A program made the translations under genes and the position numbers. From NCBI RefSeq assembly GCF_025564065.1, contig NZ_JAMGZK010000048.1, forward strand, positions 124,001-188,000: a DNA stretch of 64,000 nucleotides. The letters run 5' to 3'. Positions 56,159 to 64,000 of this stretch are shown piece after piece. Position 1 is the stretch's first letter. The number at the start of each line of letters is the position of its first letter. The notes under the pieces are model-generated. The model worked only from the letters and a program-made list of their open reading frames with translations, was not told the origin of the DNA and did not search any database. This DNA is from Silvania hatchlandensis (GTDB taxonomy: Bacteria; Pseudomonadota; Gammaproteobacteria; Enterobacterales; Enterobacteriaceae).

Positions 56159-57511
56159 ATGACAAAGCATTATGACTACATCGCTATCGGCGGCGGCAGC
56201 GGCGGTATCGCCTCGATTAACCGTGCGGCCATGTATGGCCAGAAATGCGCGCTGATTGAAGCCAAAGCGCTGGGCGGCACCTGCGTGAACGTCGGTTGTG
56301 TACCGAAAAAGGTGATGTGGCATGCGGCGCAGATCCGTGAGGCTATCCATATGTATGGCCCGGATTACGGGTTTGACACCACCATCAACCACTTTGACTG
56401 GGATAAGTTAATCGCCAGCCGCACCGCTTACATTGACCGCATCCATACCTCGTACGACAACGTGCTGGGTAAGAACAACGTCGATGTGATCCGTGGTTTT
56501 GCCCGTTTCGTTGATGCGAAGACCATTGAAGTGAACGGCGAGACGATCACCGCCGATCACATCCTGATCGCGACCGGCGGCCGTCCGAGCCACCCGGGTA
56601 TTCCGGGCGCGGAATACGGTATCGACTCCGACGGTTTCTTTGAACTGCCTGCCCTGCCAAAACGCGTTGCTGTCGTTGGCGCGGGCTATATTGCCGTTGA
56701 GCTGGCAGGCGTTATTAACGGTCTCGGTGCCGAAGCGCATCTGTTTGTGCGTAAACATGCCCCGCTGCGCAGCTTCGATCCGCTGATCGTTGAGACGCTG
56801 GTAGAAGTGATGAACGCCGAAGGCCCGCATCTGCACACCCAGGCCGTGCCAAAAGCGGTGGTTAAAAATGCCGACGGCAGCCTGACCCTGGAGCTGGAAG
56901 ATGGCCGTAGCCAGACCGTCGATTGCCTGATCTGGGCCATTGGCCGCGAACCGGCGAACGACAACTTCAACCTGGCCGCGACCGGCGTGAAGACCAACGA
57001 GAAAGGCTATATCACGGTCGATAAATTCCAGAACACCAGCGTGCCGGGGATTTACGCCGTCGGTGATAACACCGGTGCAGTCGAGTTGACCCCGGTGGCC
57101 GTTGCCGCAGGCCGTCGCCTCTCTGAGCGCTTGTTTAACAACAAGCCGGATGAGCATCTGGACTACAACCTTATCCCGACCGTGGTCTTCAGCCACCCGC
57201 CAATCGGCACCGTCGGCTTAACCGAGCCGCAGGCGCGCGAGCAGTATGGCGACGACCAGGTGAAAGTGTACAAATCCTCTTTCACCGCCATGTATACCGC
57301 TGTGACCACTCACCGCCAGCCGTGCCGCATGAAATTAGTGTGTGTCGGCCCGGACGAGAAGATCGTCGGTATTCACGGCATTGGCTTTGGTATGGATGAG
57401 ATCCTGCAGGGCTTTGCGGTGGCGCTGAAAATGGGTGCAACCAAGAAAGACTTTGATAATACCGTGGCGATCCACCCTACTGCGGCAGAAGAGTTTGTGA
57501 CAATGCGTTAA
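56159..57511 (+). CDS. gor: glutathione reductase
   Basis: NADPH-dependent flavoenzyme that reduces glutathione disulfide, 450 residues. FAD site [18 protein letters not shown], redox-active disulfide Cys42/Cys47 in [13 protein letters not shown] site [12 protein letters not shown] near 175 and the C-terminal His-Glu pair in [15 protein letters not shown] at 56159 is selected; the open frame reaches back into rlmJ. With ggt at the other end, glutathione metabolism brackets the window. Confidence 0.97.
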   Translation: MTKHYDYIAIGGGSGGIASINRAAMYGQKCALIEAKALGGTCVNVGCVPKKVMWHAAQIREAIHMYGPDYGFDTTINHFDWDKLIASRTAYIDRIHTSYDNVLGKNNVDVIRGFARFVDAKTIEVNGETITADHILIATGGRPSHPGIPGAEYGIDSDGFFELPALPKRVAVVGAGYIAVELAGVINGLGAEAHLFVRKHAPLRSFDPLIVETLVEVMNAEGPHLHTQAVPKAVVKNADGSLTLELEDGRSQTVDCLIWAIGREPANDNFNLAATGVKTNEKGYITVDKFQNTSVPGIYAVGDNTGAVELTPVAVAAGRRLSERLFNNKPDEHLDYNLIPTVVFSHPPIGTVGLTEPQAREQYGDDQVKVYKSSFTAMYTAVTTHRQPCRMKLVCVGPDEKIVGIHGIGFGMDEILQGFAVALKMGATKKDFDNTVAIHPTAAEEFVTMR

Positions 57512-57523
57512 TTACGCATGACG

Positions 57524-57560
57524 ACCGGTGTCAGGCAATGATTATCTGCCCGACACCGGT
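57524..57560. other. bidirectional hairpin after gor
   Basis: ACCGGTGTCAGGCA and TGCCCGACACCGGT pair with one bulge around ATGATTATC. It lies 13 bases after gor and overlaps the last codons of the converging pentapeptide-like gene. No T-run on either side, so a weak terminator at best. Confidence 0.6.
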
Positions 57561-57977
57561 ACACTCCTCGAATATAAACATCTTCAGATGCATATTTAGC
57601 AGACGCATCCCTGCCAGATGGCAATGACGTAATCGGATCGGTTGCGTAATAACGCTATGTGAAAAAAAGACATTCTTCATATCGCAATTATCAAAACAAA
57701 CGCCATCAATATAACAACGATTAATTAATAAACTTTTAAACTGCACATTCCTGAACAAACATTGTTTCAAATTCGAACGATAAACAATCGCCGTATTACC
57801 GCCTTCACAAATATGCAACCGCGCGAAATGGCGGCTTTCCAGTAACCCCTCCAGTTCTGTTATAGTGGATTTCTGCTCGCAACTCTGTTGAAAAGACAAA
57901 GGCATAGCGCCCTGACGCTTCGCGTTAAGGTTCATGAGGATTCCTGTTTTTTGAGGTGTCATCTGAATCGATGACAT
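57531..57977 (-). CDS. pentapeptide-repeat-like protein, function unknown
   Basis: 148-residue protein not recognised as a named gene. Residues 65-140 show irregular five-residue periodicity with Phe/Leu at the centre and Cys/Asn nearby (LKQCLFRNVQFKSLLINRC, YIDGVCFDNCDMKNVFF), the pattern of a pentapeptide-repeat solenoid. The N-terminal 60 residues are polar and different. The DNA is much richer in A+T than its neighbours (57660-57780). The ATG at 57977 has AAGGGA 9 bases upstream; later starts at 57962 and 57935 are possible. Divergent from the caspase-like gene. Confidence 0.65.
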   Translation of the reverse strand: MSSIQMTPQKTGILMNLNAKRQGAMPLSFQQSCEQKSTITELEGLLESRHFARLHICEGGNTAIVYRSNLKQCLFRNVQFKSLLINRCYIDGVCFDNCDMKNVFFSHSVITQPIRLRHCHLAGMRLLNMHLKMFIFEECTGVGQIIIA

Positions 57978-58126
57978 TAAGTGGAATCCCTTAATTACGA
58001 TTGTCAGCGTGGCGAAACAAGGTCGATTTTGGACACTTATTTGCAGAGTTGGCCGATAAGACAAAAGTGCATATTCACAGCAATAGCAATCCCGTCAAAA
58101 TATAATTTACCTTAAGGGAATATTTC

Positions 58127-58849
58127 ATGCCAATAAGCAAAAGTAAGAACGCTATTCTGGTATTAGAATCACCGTGGAAGCTTGATGATTACGATGCCAA
58201 CCGCTCATCCGTGCTGCCGTTTGTGCAGGGGATTGCGAAGATGCATGGCAATACCGAGGTCTACTCACTGAACTTCTACAATAAAGCCAGTTTCGATTTA
58301 GCCCTGGAATGCCTGTGTCGGCAGAAGTTTGACAACACCATCGTCTATGTTGCAGCACATGGCAGTAAAACCCATATCGGTGATGTTTCGCTTAAGCACA
58401 TTCTTACGAAGATTAATGAGAAATCCCGCAAATTCAATATTAAAGGGCTGATGCTGGGTTCCTGTTTTGCCGGTAGCAAAACCTGGCTACTCGAGGGTTT
58501 CACCGAAGACAGCAAGTTGACCTGGTGTGCGGGGTATTCTTCTTCATGCTACTGGCTGCAAGGCACCATGATCGACTGCGCGATCATTCACCGTGCGCTC
58601 AGCATTGAAGATGAGCACTATCAAAACCGTGAAGATATGGAAGAAGCATTTGCCGCTGCCATTGCGCCCTTCGCACCGAATTCGGTCATCGGGACCAACG
58701 CGAAGGATGAATCAGTGGCGCTTTCGCAATCACTGCAGTTCGTCATCCAGCCGGAAGGCCGGGGTTTTCGTGCCCGTCTGTCATCTGAGCCAATTTTTGA
58801 GAAAGCAGAAGAGTATCGCTTCAGTCTGGAAGAGGACGCCATCGCCTGA
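58127..58849 (+). CDS. caspase-like (clan CD) protease domain protein
   Basis: 240-residue protein not matching a named gene. It carries the two hallmarks of clan CD peptidases: a beta strand ending in His-Gly (TIVYVAAHGSKTHIG, His78) and a second ending in the nucleophile (IKGLMLGSCFAGS, Cys113). Spacing of 35 residues suits a caspase or CHAT-type fold. No signal peptide and no other domain. TATAAT at 58101 and AAGGGAA before the ATG suggest a functional gene. It sits between gor and treF with a divergent pentapeptide-like gene. The protease call is by motif only. Confidence 0.68.
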   Translation: MPISKSKNAILVLESPWKLDDYDANRSSVLPFVQGIAKMHGNTEVYSLNFYNKASFDLALECLCRQKFDNTIVYVAAHGSKTHIGDVSLKHILTKINEKSRKFNIKGLMLGSCFAGSKTWLLEGFTEDSKLTWCAGYSSSCYWLQGTMIDCAIIHRALSIEDEHYQNREDMEEAFAAAIAPFAPNSVIGTNAKDESVALSQSLQFVIQPEGRGFRARLSSEPIFEKAEEYRFSLEEDAIA

Positions 58850-59085
58850 TTAACACTCTGTTGCAAAGCGAATGATCCGAAATTTACCGGGGCCACGTCC
58901 TGCTGGTTTACATGTTTATCGTCGTAAAAACATCAACATGTGGCCAGCAACCCCGCGTTAACCTTTTTGTAAAATGTGATCGACAGCACACTTTCCTTTC
59001 CAGACACCGAAGCGAATGACTAAGCTTAGTAAGCACCCGGATATAACCAGACATGTGACAACGCTTACCGGAGGTCCTGACCATC
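58850..59085. promoter_or_regulatory. treF upstream region
   Basis: 236 bases with no gene, moderately AT-rich. It should contain the treF promoter; E. coli treF responds weakly to osmolarity through sigma-S. A GGAGG ribosome site lies 10 bases before the ATG at 59086. Confidence 0.5.
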
Positions 59086-60735
59086 ATGTTCAACCAGAAA
59101 ATACGCACTGTAGAGACCGTAGAGTTCGACATAGAACAAGAACTTCTCTACGAAATCGATCCCTGCGAGTTAAAACTGGATGAAATGCTCGAAGCGGAGC
59201 CAGAGCCTGAAATGATTGAAGGGCTGCCTGCTTCTGACGCGTTGACGCCTGCCGATCGCTACCTTGAGCTTTTCGAGCATGTTCAGTCGACGCGTCTGTT
59301 TGCCGACAGCAAAACCTTTCCCGACTGCTCGCCGAAAATGGATCCGCTGGATATTCTCATCCGCTACCGCAAGGTACGACGCCACCGGGACTTTGACCTG
59401 CGCCAGTTTGTCGACAAGCACTTCTGGCTACCGGAAGTTCTGTCGAGCGAGTATGTGTCCGATCCTTCATTCTCGCTCAAAGAACATATCGACAACTTGT
59501 GGCCGGTGCTGACACGCGAGCCGCAGGATCATATTCCGTGGTCGTCCCTGCTGGCGCTGCCGCAGGCCTATATTGTGCCCGGCGGACGCTTCAGCGAGAC
59601 CTATTACTGGGATTCCTATTTCACCATGCTGGGGCTGGCCGAGAGCGGTCGACACGACATGCTGAAATGCATGGCAGATAACTTCGCGTGGATGATTGAA
59701 CGCTACGGGCATATCCCCAACGGCAACCGTACCTACTACCTGAGCCGCTCCCAGCCGCCGGTGTTTGCCCTGATGGTGGAGCTGTTCGAAGAGGACGGCG
59801 TGCGCGGGGCGCGGCGTTATCTGGACCATCTGAAAATGGAATATGCCTTCTGGATGGACGGGGCCGATTCACTGGTGCTTAACCAGGCCTACCGCCACGT
59901 GGTACGAATGCCGAACGGGGCGCATCTCAACCGCTACTGGGATGACCGCGATACCCCGCGGGATGAGTCCTGGATTGAGGACGTGGAAACCGCTCGCCAC
60001 TCCGGTCGTCCACCGAACGAGGTGTATCGGGATCTGCGTGCCGGAGCCGCCTCGGGCTGGGACTACTCCTCCCGCTGGCTGCGGGATACCGGTCGGCTGG
60101 CCAGCATTCGCACCACCCAGTTTATCCCCATCGATTTGAACGCATTTCTGTTCAAACTGGAAAATACCATCGCCAATATTTCCGGACGTAATGGTGATAA
60201 GGAGACCGAAGCGCTGTTCCGCCAGAAAGCCAGCGACCGTCGCGCAGCAGTAGACCATTATCTGTGGGATGACGAGATGGGCTGCTACCGGGATTACGAC
60301 TGGCGACGCGAGGAGCTGGCGCTGTTTTCCGCCGCCAGTATCGTGCCGTTGTACGTTGGCATGTCTACTCATGAGCAGGCTGATCGGTTATCCGACGCGG
60401 TGAAAGCGCGGCTTCTTACCCCGGGCGGTATTCTTGCCACCGAGCATGAGACGGGCGAGCAGTGGGATAAACCCAACGGCTGGGCACCGCTGCAATGGAT
60501 GGCGATCCAGGGATTCAAAATGTACGGCAACGACTCGCTGGGGGATGAAATTGCCCACAGCTGGCTGCAGACGGTTAACCATTTCTACAAGGCCCACCAC
60601 AAGCTGATTGAGAAGTACCACATCGCCAGCAGCCTGCCGCGTGAAGGGGGCGGGGGTGAGTATCCCCTGCAGGATGGTTTTGGCTGGACCAACGGCGTAG
60701 TGCGCCGTCTGATAGGCCTGTACGGGGAGCCGTAG
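59086..60735 (+). CDS. treF: cytoplasmic trehalase
   Basis: Hydrolyses trehalose to two glucose units in the cytosol; 549 residues like E. coli TreF. GH37 signatures [15 protein letters not shown] near residue 165 and [13 protein letters not shown] near 462 are intact, and the glycine-rich [17 protein letters not shown] lies near the end. No signal peptide; the acidic N-terminal extension is typical of TreF and absent in periplasmic TreA. Confidence 0.96.
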   Translation: MFNQKIRTVETVEFDIEQELLYEIDPCELKLDEMLEAEPEPEMIEGLPASDALTPADRYLELFEHVQSTRLFADSKTFPDCSPKMDPLDILIRYRKVRRHRDFDLRQFVDKHFWLPEVLSSEYVSDPSFSLKEHIDNLWPVLTREPQDHIPWSSLLALPQAYIVPGGRFSETYYWDSYFTMLGLAESGRHDMLKCMADNFAWMIERYGHIPNGNRTYYLSRSQPPVFALMVELFEEDGVRGARRYLDHLKMEYAFWMDGADSLVLNQAYRHVVRMPNGAHLNRYWDDRDTPRDESWIEDVETARHSGRPPNEVYRDLRAGAASGWDYSSRWLRDTGRLASIRTTQFIPIDLNAFLFKLENTIANISGRNGDKETEALFRQKASDRRAAVDHYLWDDEMGCYRDYDWRREELALFSAASIVPLYVGMSTHEQADRLSDAVKARLLTPGGILATEHETGEQWDKPNGWAPLQWMAIQGFKMYGNDSLGDEIAHSWLQTVNHFYKAHHKLIEKYHIASSLPREGGGGEYPLQDGFGWTNGVVRRLIGLYGEP

Positions 60736-60742
60736 CTCCCCG
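60724..60742 (+). other. hairpin over the treF stop codon
   Basis: GGGGAGC, loop CGTAG, GCTCCCC spans the treF stop. No T-run on the plus strand; may stabilise the message end. Confidence 0.5.
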
Positions 60743-60752
60743 GTTACGCGAT

Positions 60753-60793
60753 AAAAAAAACGCTGCTCGTGGGAGTGCAAGTCCGGAGCAGCG
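60753..60793 (-). terminator. terminator of the talarate/galactarate operon
   Basis: Minus strand CGCTGCTC at 60793-60786, loop, GAGCAGCG at 60768-60761, then eight T. It lies 27 bases after the MFS gene stop. Confidence 0.9.
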
Positions 60794-60819
60794 CAGGCGA
60801 AAGGCTCGCCACAGGGGTA

Positions 60820-62130
60820 TCAGGCTATCGATGGCGTCAGCGTGATGCGATCCAATGGCCCAACGATAAACAGGTACGAGAACAGGCCAATCAGCCCCAT
60901 TGAGCCGACGTACAAAATGGCGTAATCGAACGACTGCGTGTTAGCAAGAATGACCCCGATCGCCAGTGGCGTGACGATACTCGCCAGATTGCCGCACATG
61001 TTGAACACCCCACCCGCCATCCCTAACACCTCTTTTGGCGAGGTGTCGCTGAGAATGCACCAGCCCAGGTTGCCGAACCCTTTGGCGAAGAACGCCAGGC
61101 TCATCGCAGCAATTACCACAAACTCCGACGAAGTGTAGTTAGCGAGCACAATCACGCAGGAGAGCAACATGCCGCAGATCACCGGCAGCTTACGCGCCGT
61201 GGTCAGGCTGTAGCCACGCTTCAGCAGCCAGTCGGAAAACACCCCCCCGGCCAGGCCGCCAATAAAGCCCGCAATTGCCGGAATACTGGCGATAAAACCC
61301 ACTTTCAGAATCGACATCCCTTTGGCCTGATACAGATAGGTAGGAAACCAGGTCAGGAAGAACCAGGTGATCGACGTGACGCAGAACTGGCCGATATAGA
61401 CGCCAATCATCATCCGGTTCAGGCAAACGCTTTTCATCTGCGCCAGCGTCAGCTTCTGAGCAGTTTTTGCGCTGCCAAGCGTAGGTTCACCTCCGCCCTC
61501 GCGGATATAGTCAATTTCCTGTTGGTTTACTTTCGGGTGGTGCAACGGATCTTTAACTTTTATTAACCATGTAATCCCGAGAAAGACGCCGATAGCACCA
61601 ATATAATAAAAGACATAATGCCAGCTTAAATTATGCAGAATAAGGGTCATCAGCGGCGTAATAATCCCCAGCGAGATATACTGTGCGGCCTGATAAACCG
61701 AGGTCACAAATCCGCGTTCATTATTGGGGAACCACTGCACGCTTAATCGGCTATTTGCCGGGAAAGCGGGTGCCTCAATGGCCCCCATCAGCAGGCGTAA
61801 AATAACCAGCACCATCAGCGGGCTGGCATACAGATAAATTGTGCCCTGGAACATCGTCACCAGCGACCAGCCAATGAGCGCACAGCCGTAGACCAGCCGA
61901 GAACCGTAGCGATCGAGTAGCCACCCGCCGGGCAGCTGCATAATCACATAGGCGATGCCAAAGGAGGAAAATGCCAGCCCCATCGCTTCGGGATCAAAAC
62001 CTAACTCTTTACTCATGAAGGGCGCAACCACCGATAATGTTGCGCGGTCGGCATAATTAAAGACAGTGGCCAGAAATAAGAAAGTTAATATGCTATAGCG
62101 TACTTTGGTCCGTTTTATTATTGTGTTCAT
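60820..62130 (-). CDS. MFS sugar-acid transporter (anion:cation symporter family)
   Basis: 436-residue, twelve-segment permease of the ACS family that includes glucarate (GudP), galactonate and hexuronate transporters. Family marks: NYADRATLSVVAP near residue 25 and the LPGGWLLDRYGSR motif near 67. The ATG at 62130 has GGAG 6 bases upstream; a GTG one codon earlier is unlikely. It sits 71 bases downstream of the dehydratase and shares its terminator, so uptake of L-talarate or galactarate is the likely task. Confidence 0.88.
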   Translation of the reverse strand: MNTIIKRTKVRYSILTFLFLATVFNYADRATLSVVAPFMSKELGFDPEAMGLAFSSFGIAYVIMQLPGGWLLDRYGSRLVYGCALIGWSLVTMFQGTIYLYASPLMVLVILRLLMGAIEAPAFPANSRLSVQWFPNNERGFVTSVYQAAQYISLGIITPLMTLILHNLSWHYVFYYIGAIGVFLGITWLIKVKDPLHHPKVNQQEIDYIREGGGEPTLGSAKTAQKLTLAQMKSVCLNRMMIGVYIGQFCVTSITWFFLTWFPTYLYQAKGMSILKVGFIASIPAIAGFIGGLAGGVFSDWLLKRGYSLTTARKLPVICGMLLSCVIVLANYTSSEFVVIAAMSLAFFAKGFGNLGWCILSDTSPKEVLGMAGGVFNMCGNLASIVTPLAIGVILANTQSFDYAILYVGSMGLIGLFSYLFIVGPLDRITLTPSIA

Positions 62131-62201
62131 CACCCACTCCAGTATTTAGGGTTGAGAGAATAGTCAGGGAATAACGGCGGGAGATTACCCCGCCAGGCGG
62201 A

Positions 62202-63398
62202 TTACGGGCGTTTACCAAATTCACAGCTTAATTGGGTCCAGCGACGCGCCTGCTCGCTGAGGGTAAAGCCCAGCCCGTGACGATCGGAGATCCACATCCG
62301 TCCGTCGCGCAGCTCGAGTTGCTCGTTGAATAACGGGTTCAGCCACTCGAAATGCTCCAGCCACGGCTCCAGGGGATAAGCGGCAGATAAGTGCAGATGT
62401 ACTTCCATCGCGAAGTGCGGGGCCAGCTTGCGTCCGTGTTTGGCGGCCAGATCCATGATTTTCAGAAACGGGGAGATGCCGCCCACGCGCGGGGCATCCG
62501 GCTGCACGTAGTCGCTGGCATTGCCGAGGATCAGCTGCTCATGCTCGCGGAAGCTGGTCAGCATTTCACCCGTTGCAATCGGGGTATCCAGCGCGGCGGC
62601 CAACTGTGCGTGGCCTTCCACGTCGTAGGCATCCAGCGGCTCTTCAATCCACACCAGATTGAATTGCTCCATTTTGCGTCCCATGCGAATGGCGGTCTCA
62701 CGGTCCCACTGCTGGTTAGCATCCACCATCAGCGGGAAATCGTCGCCCAGCGCTTCGCGAACGGCAGTTAAGCGGCGAATATCTTCGGCACAGTTGGGCT
62801 GGCCGACTTTCAGCTTGATGCCACCAATCCCGTTCTCGCGGGAGATAACCACGTTTTTCAGCACCTGATCCAGTGGGGTATGCAGGAAGCCACCGGACGT
62901 GTTGTAGCACTGCACCGAGTCGCGGTGTGCGCCAAGCAGTTTGGCCAGCGGCAGACCCGCACGTTTGGCTTTCATGTCCCACAGCGCAATATCAATTGGC
63001 GAAATTGCCTGCACCGCCATCCCGCTGCGCCCAACAGAGGCACCCGCCCACAACAGCTTGGTGTAAATCTTTTCGATGTCGTTCGGATCTTCGCCCAGCA
63101 GATTGTCAGCAATCTCTTTGGCATGGGCGTAGATCCCCTGCCCGCCCGCGCGTTTTGAGTAGCTGAACCCCACCCCTTCAAAACCGTCGCGGCTGCGAAT
63201 TTCGGCGACAATGATCGCCACTTCGGTTAACGGCTTCTGGCGGCCGGTCAGCACCTTGGCATCGCTGACCGGCACCGCCAGCGGAAGAAAGGCTAATGAC
63301 AGTTTGACCCATTCAATACGGTCGCCGGTTTCGGCCGCCGTTTTTGCCTGGCCCGCTTTGGCGTAGGACACGGTTTCGGAATTTGCACTTAAAGACAT
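62202..63398 (-). CDS. L-talarate/galactarate dehydratase (enolase superfamily)
   Basis: 398 residues, nearly identical to the structurally studied Salmonella enzyme STM3697, which dehydrates and epimerises L-talarate and galactarate. Active-site segments: GIKLKVGQ (Lys pair) near residue 195, LMVDANQQW and WIEEPLD for Mg ligands, GEMLTS, and PHFAMEVH with the catalytic His near 328. Start at 63398 (MSLSANSE) gives the Salmonella length; the frame runs on upstream to 63449. First gene of a two-gene operon divergent from a LacI-type regulator. Confidence 0.93.
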   Translation of the reverse strand: MSLSANSETVSYAKAGQAKTAAETGDRIEWVKLSLAFLPLAVPVSDAKVLTGRQKPLTEVAIIVAEIRSRDGFEGVGFSYSKRAGGQGIYAHAKEIADNLLGEDPNDIEKIYTKLLWAGASVGRSGMAVQAISPIDIALWDMKAKRAGLPLAKLLGAHRDSVQCYNTSGGFLHTPLDQVLKNVVISRENGIGGIKLKVGQPNCAEDIRRLTAVREALGDDFPLMVDANQQWDRETAIRMGRKMEQFNLVWIEEPLDAYDVEGHAQLAAALDTPIATGEMLTSFREHEQLILGNASDYVQPDAPRVGGISPFLKIMDLAAKHGRKLAPHFAMEVHLHLSAAYPLEPWLEHFEWLNPLFNEQLELRDGRMWISDRHGLGFTLSEQARRWTQLSCEFGKRP

Positions 63399-63420
63399 TA
63401 CGCTCTCCTGGTCATCAAAA

Positions 63421-63438
63421 AATGTTTGCGCTAACATT
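63421..63438. promoter_or_regulatory. LacI-family operator-like site O1
   Basis: AATGTTTGCGCTAACATT: an 18-base palindrome with one mismatched pair and a central CG-type core, typical of LacI-family operators. It lies 22 bases upstream of the dehydratase start, in the leader or promoter. Confidence 0.75.
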
Positions 63439-63573
63439 TCTATGCCCATTATCTTTTGAGCACCAGCAGGGTGTCTTTAATTTGAACAACCGATCACAAT
63501 ACCCACAATAAAGTCGCGAATATCTGGAAGCTGCATCGCAATCCAAAAGAATATGGGAATTTGCACAATGCAA

Positions 63574-63591
63574 TATGATTGCGCTAACATT
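63574..63591. promoter_or_regulatory. LacI-family operator-like site O2
   Basis: TATGATTGCGCTAACATT repeats the right half of O1 exactly (TTGCGCTAACATT) with a weaker left half. It lies 153 bases from O1 and about 80 bases before the regulator start, suitable for looping or for repression of both directions. Confidence 0.7.
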
Positions 63592-63668
63592 TGGTGTTAC
63601 TCCCTTTTGTTAAGCGACTGATTTTGCGCTGGTAACGCGCGTGTCTGCTGGCAATGGTCTGGAGCATC

Positions 63669-64000
63669 ATGAATAATGCGTTAACGCATCCCGCTATCAT
63701 CACCAGGCTAACCACTGTGAAGAGTCCGAAACCGTCAAACGCCCCTACGCTGGAAGATGTCGCCCGCCATGCCGGACTGTCGCCGATGACGGTCAGCCGG
63801 GCGCTGAATAACCCGCAGGTTGTGCGCCCGAAAACGGTGGAGAAGGTGATGCAGGCCGTGCGCGCAACCGGGTATATTCCCAACGCGCTGGCAGGTGGGC
63901 TGGCATCCCGGCGTAGCAAGCTTATCGCCGTGGTGGTTCCGCAAATCAACAACAACATGTTTGTCGATACCATTCAGGCGCTGAGCGATGAGCTGGCGCT
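63669..64000 (+). CDS. LacI-family transcriptional regulator, cut by window edge
   Basis: First 110 codons of a LacI/GntR-type repressor. The helix-turn-helix is LEDVARHAGLSPMTVSRALN near residues 28-47, then the hinge region with GYIPNALAGGLASRRS, and the start of the sugar-binding domain (IAVVVPQINNNMF). The 25-residue N-terminal extension before the DNA-binding domain is longer than usual. GGAG precedes the ATG. Divergent from the talarate/galactarate operon, so it is the likely local regulator responding to a sugar acid or its product. Confidence 0.9.
   Translation, partial: MNNALTHPAIITRLTTVKSPKPSNAPTLEDVARHAGLSPMTVSRALNNPQVVRPKTVEKVMQAVRATGYIPNALAGGLASRRSKLIAVVVPQINNNMFVDTIQALSDELA

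Overview
The window is chromosomal DNA of a member of the Enterobacteriaceae, close to Enterobacter, Leclercia or Lelliottia (genus not decidable from the sequence alone). The backbone follows the Escherichia coli gene order from ggt to treF: ggt-yhhA-ugpQCEAB-livFGMHK-panM-livJ-rpoH-ftsXEY-rsmD-yhhLMN-zntA-tusA-yhhQ-dcrB-yhhS-yhhT-acpT, then yhiN-pitA-uspB-uspA-rsmJ-prlC-rlmJ-gor-treF. Lengths and motifs match the E. coli proteins closely. No rRNA, tRNA, CRISPR array, prophage or insertion sequence was seen.

Layout. 1-6.6 kb: end of ggt, yhhA and the glycerol-3-phosphate/glycerophosphodiester uptake operon with PhoB boxes before ugpB. 6.6-13.7 kb: branched-chain amino acid ABC system with two binding proteins (LivK, LivJ) around panM. 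13.7-18.3 kb: heat-shock sigma factor rpoH, with a sigma-E promoter overlapping a DnaA box, and the ftsYEX division/secretion operon. 18.3-22.6 kb: rsmD, small membrane proteins and the zinc exporter zntA with a ZntR-type operator. 22.6-26.1 kb: a hairpin-rich intergenic element and an accessory TRAP transporter between zntA and tusA. 26.1-30.2 kb: conserved tusA to yhhT. 30.7-44.8 kb: a complete-looking, mostly overlapping aryl polyene (APE) operon (apeC to apeR) ending in the phosphopantetheinyl transferase acpT, which E. coli K-12 keeps as an orphan at this same locus. 44.8-48.1 kb: an SDR oxidoreductase, a HAD phosphatase-like protein, a TerC-family protein with a structured leader, and a small K+ channel. 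48.1-57.5 kb: conserved yhiN to gor. 57.5-58.9 kb: a two-gene AT-richer islet (pentapeptide-repeat-like protein and caspase-like protease) where E. coli carries its acid-fitness and arsenic genes. 59-64 kb: treF, then an MFS transporter and an L-talarate/galactarate dehydratase divergent from a LacI-family regulator, with two matching operator-like sites between them.

How the parts connect. The ugp and liv operons are import systems. rpoH and the sigma-32-like promoter of prlC link stress control to its target within one window. The APE block codes for the aromatic-acid activating ligase, two acyl carrier proteins, ketosynthases with a chain-length factor, a ketoreductase, two dehydratases, transferases and an envelope export set, plus the enzyme that activates the carrier proteins. 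The end of the window is an acid-sugar catabolic module with its likely regulator. GC-rich short hairpin repeats are scattered between genes and serve as landmarks of intergenic remodelling.
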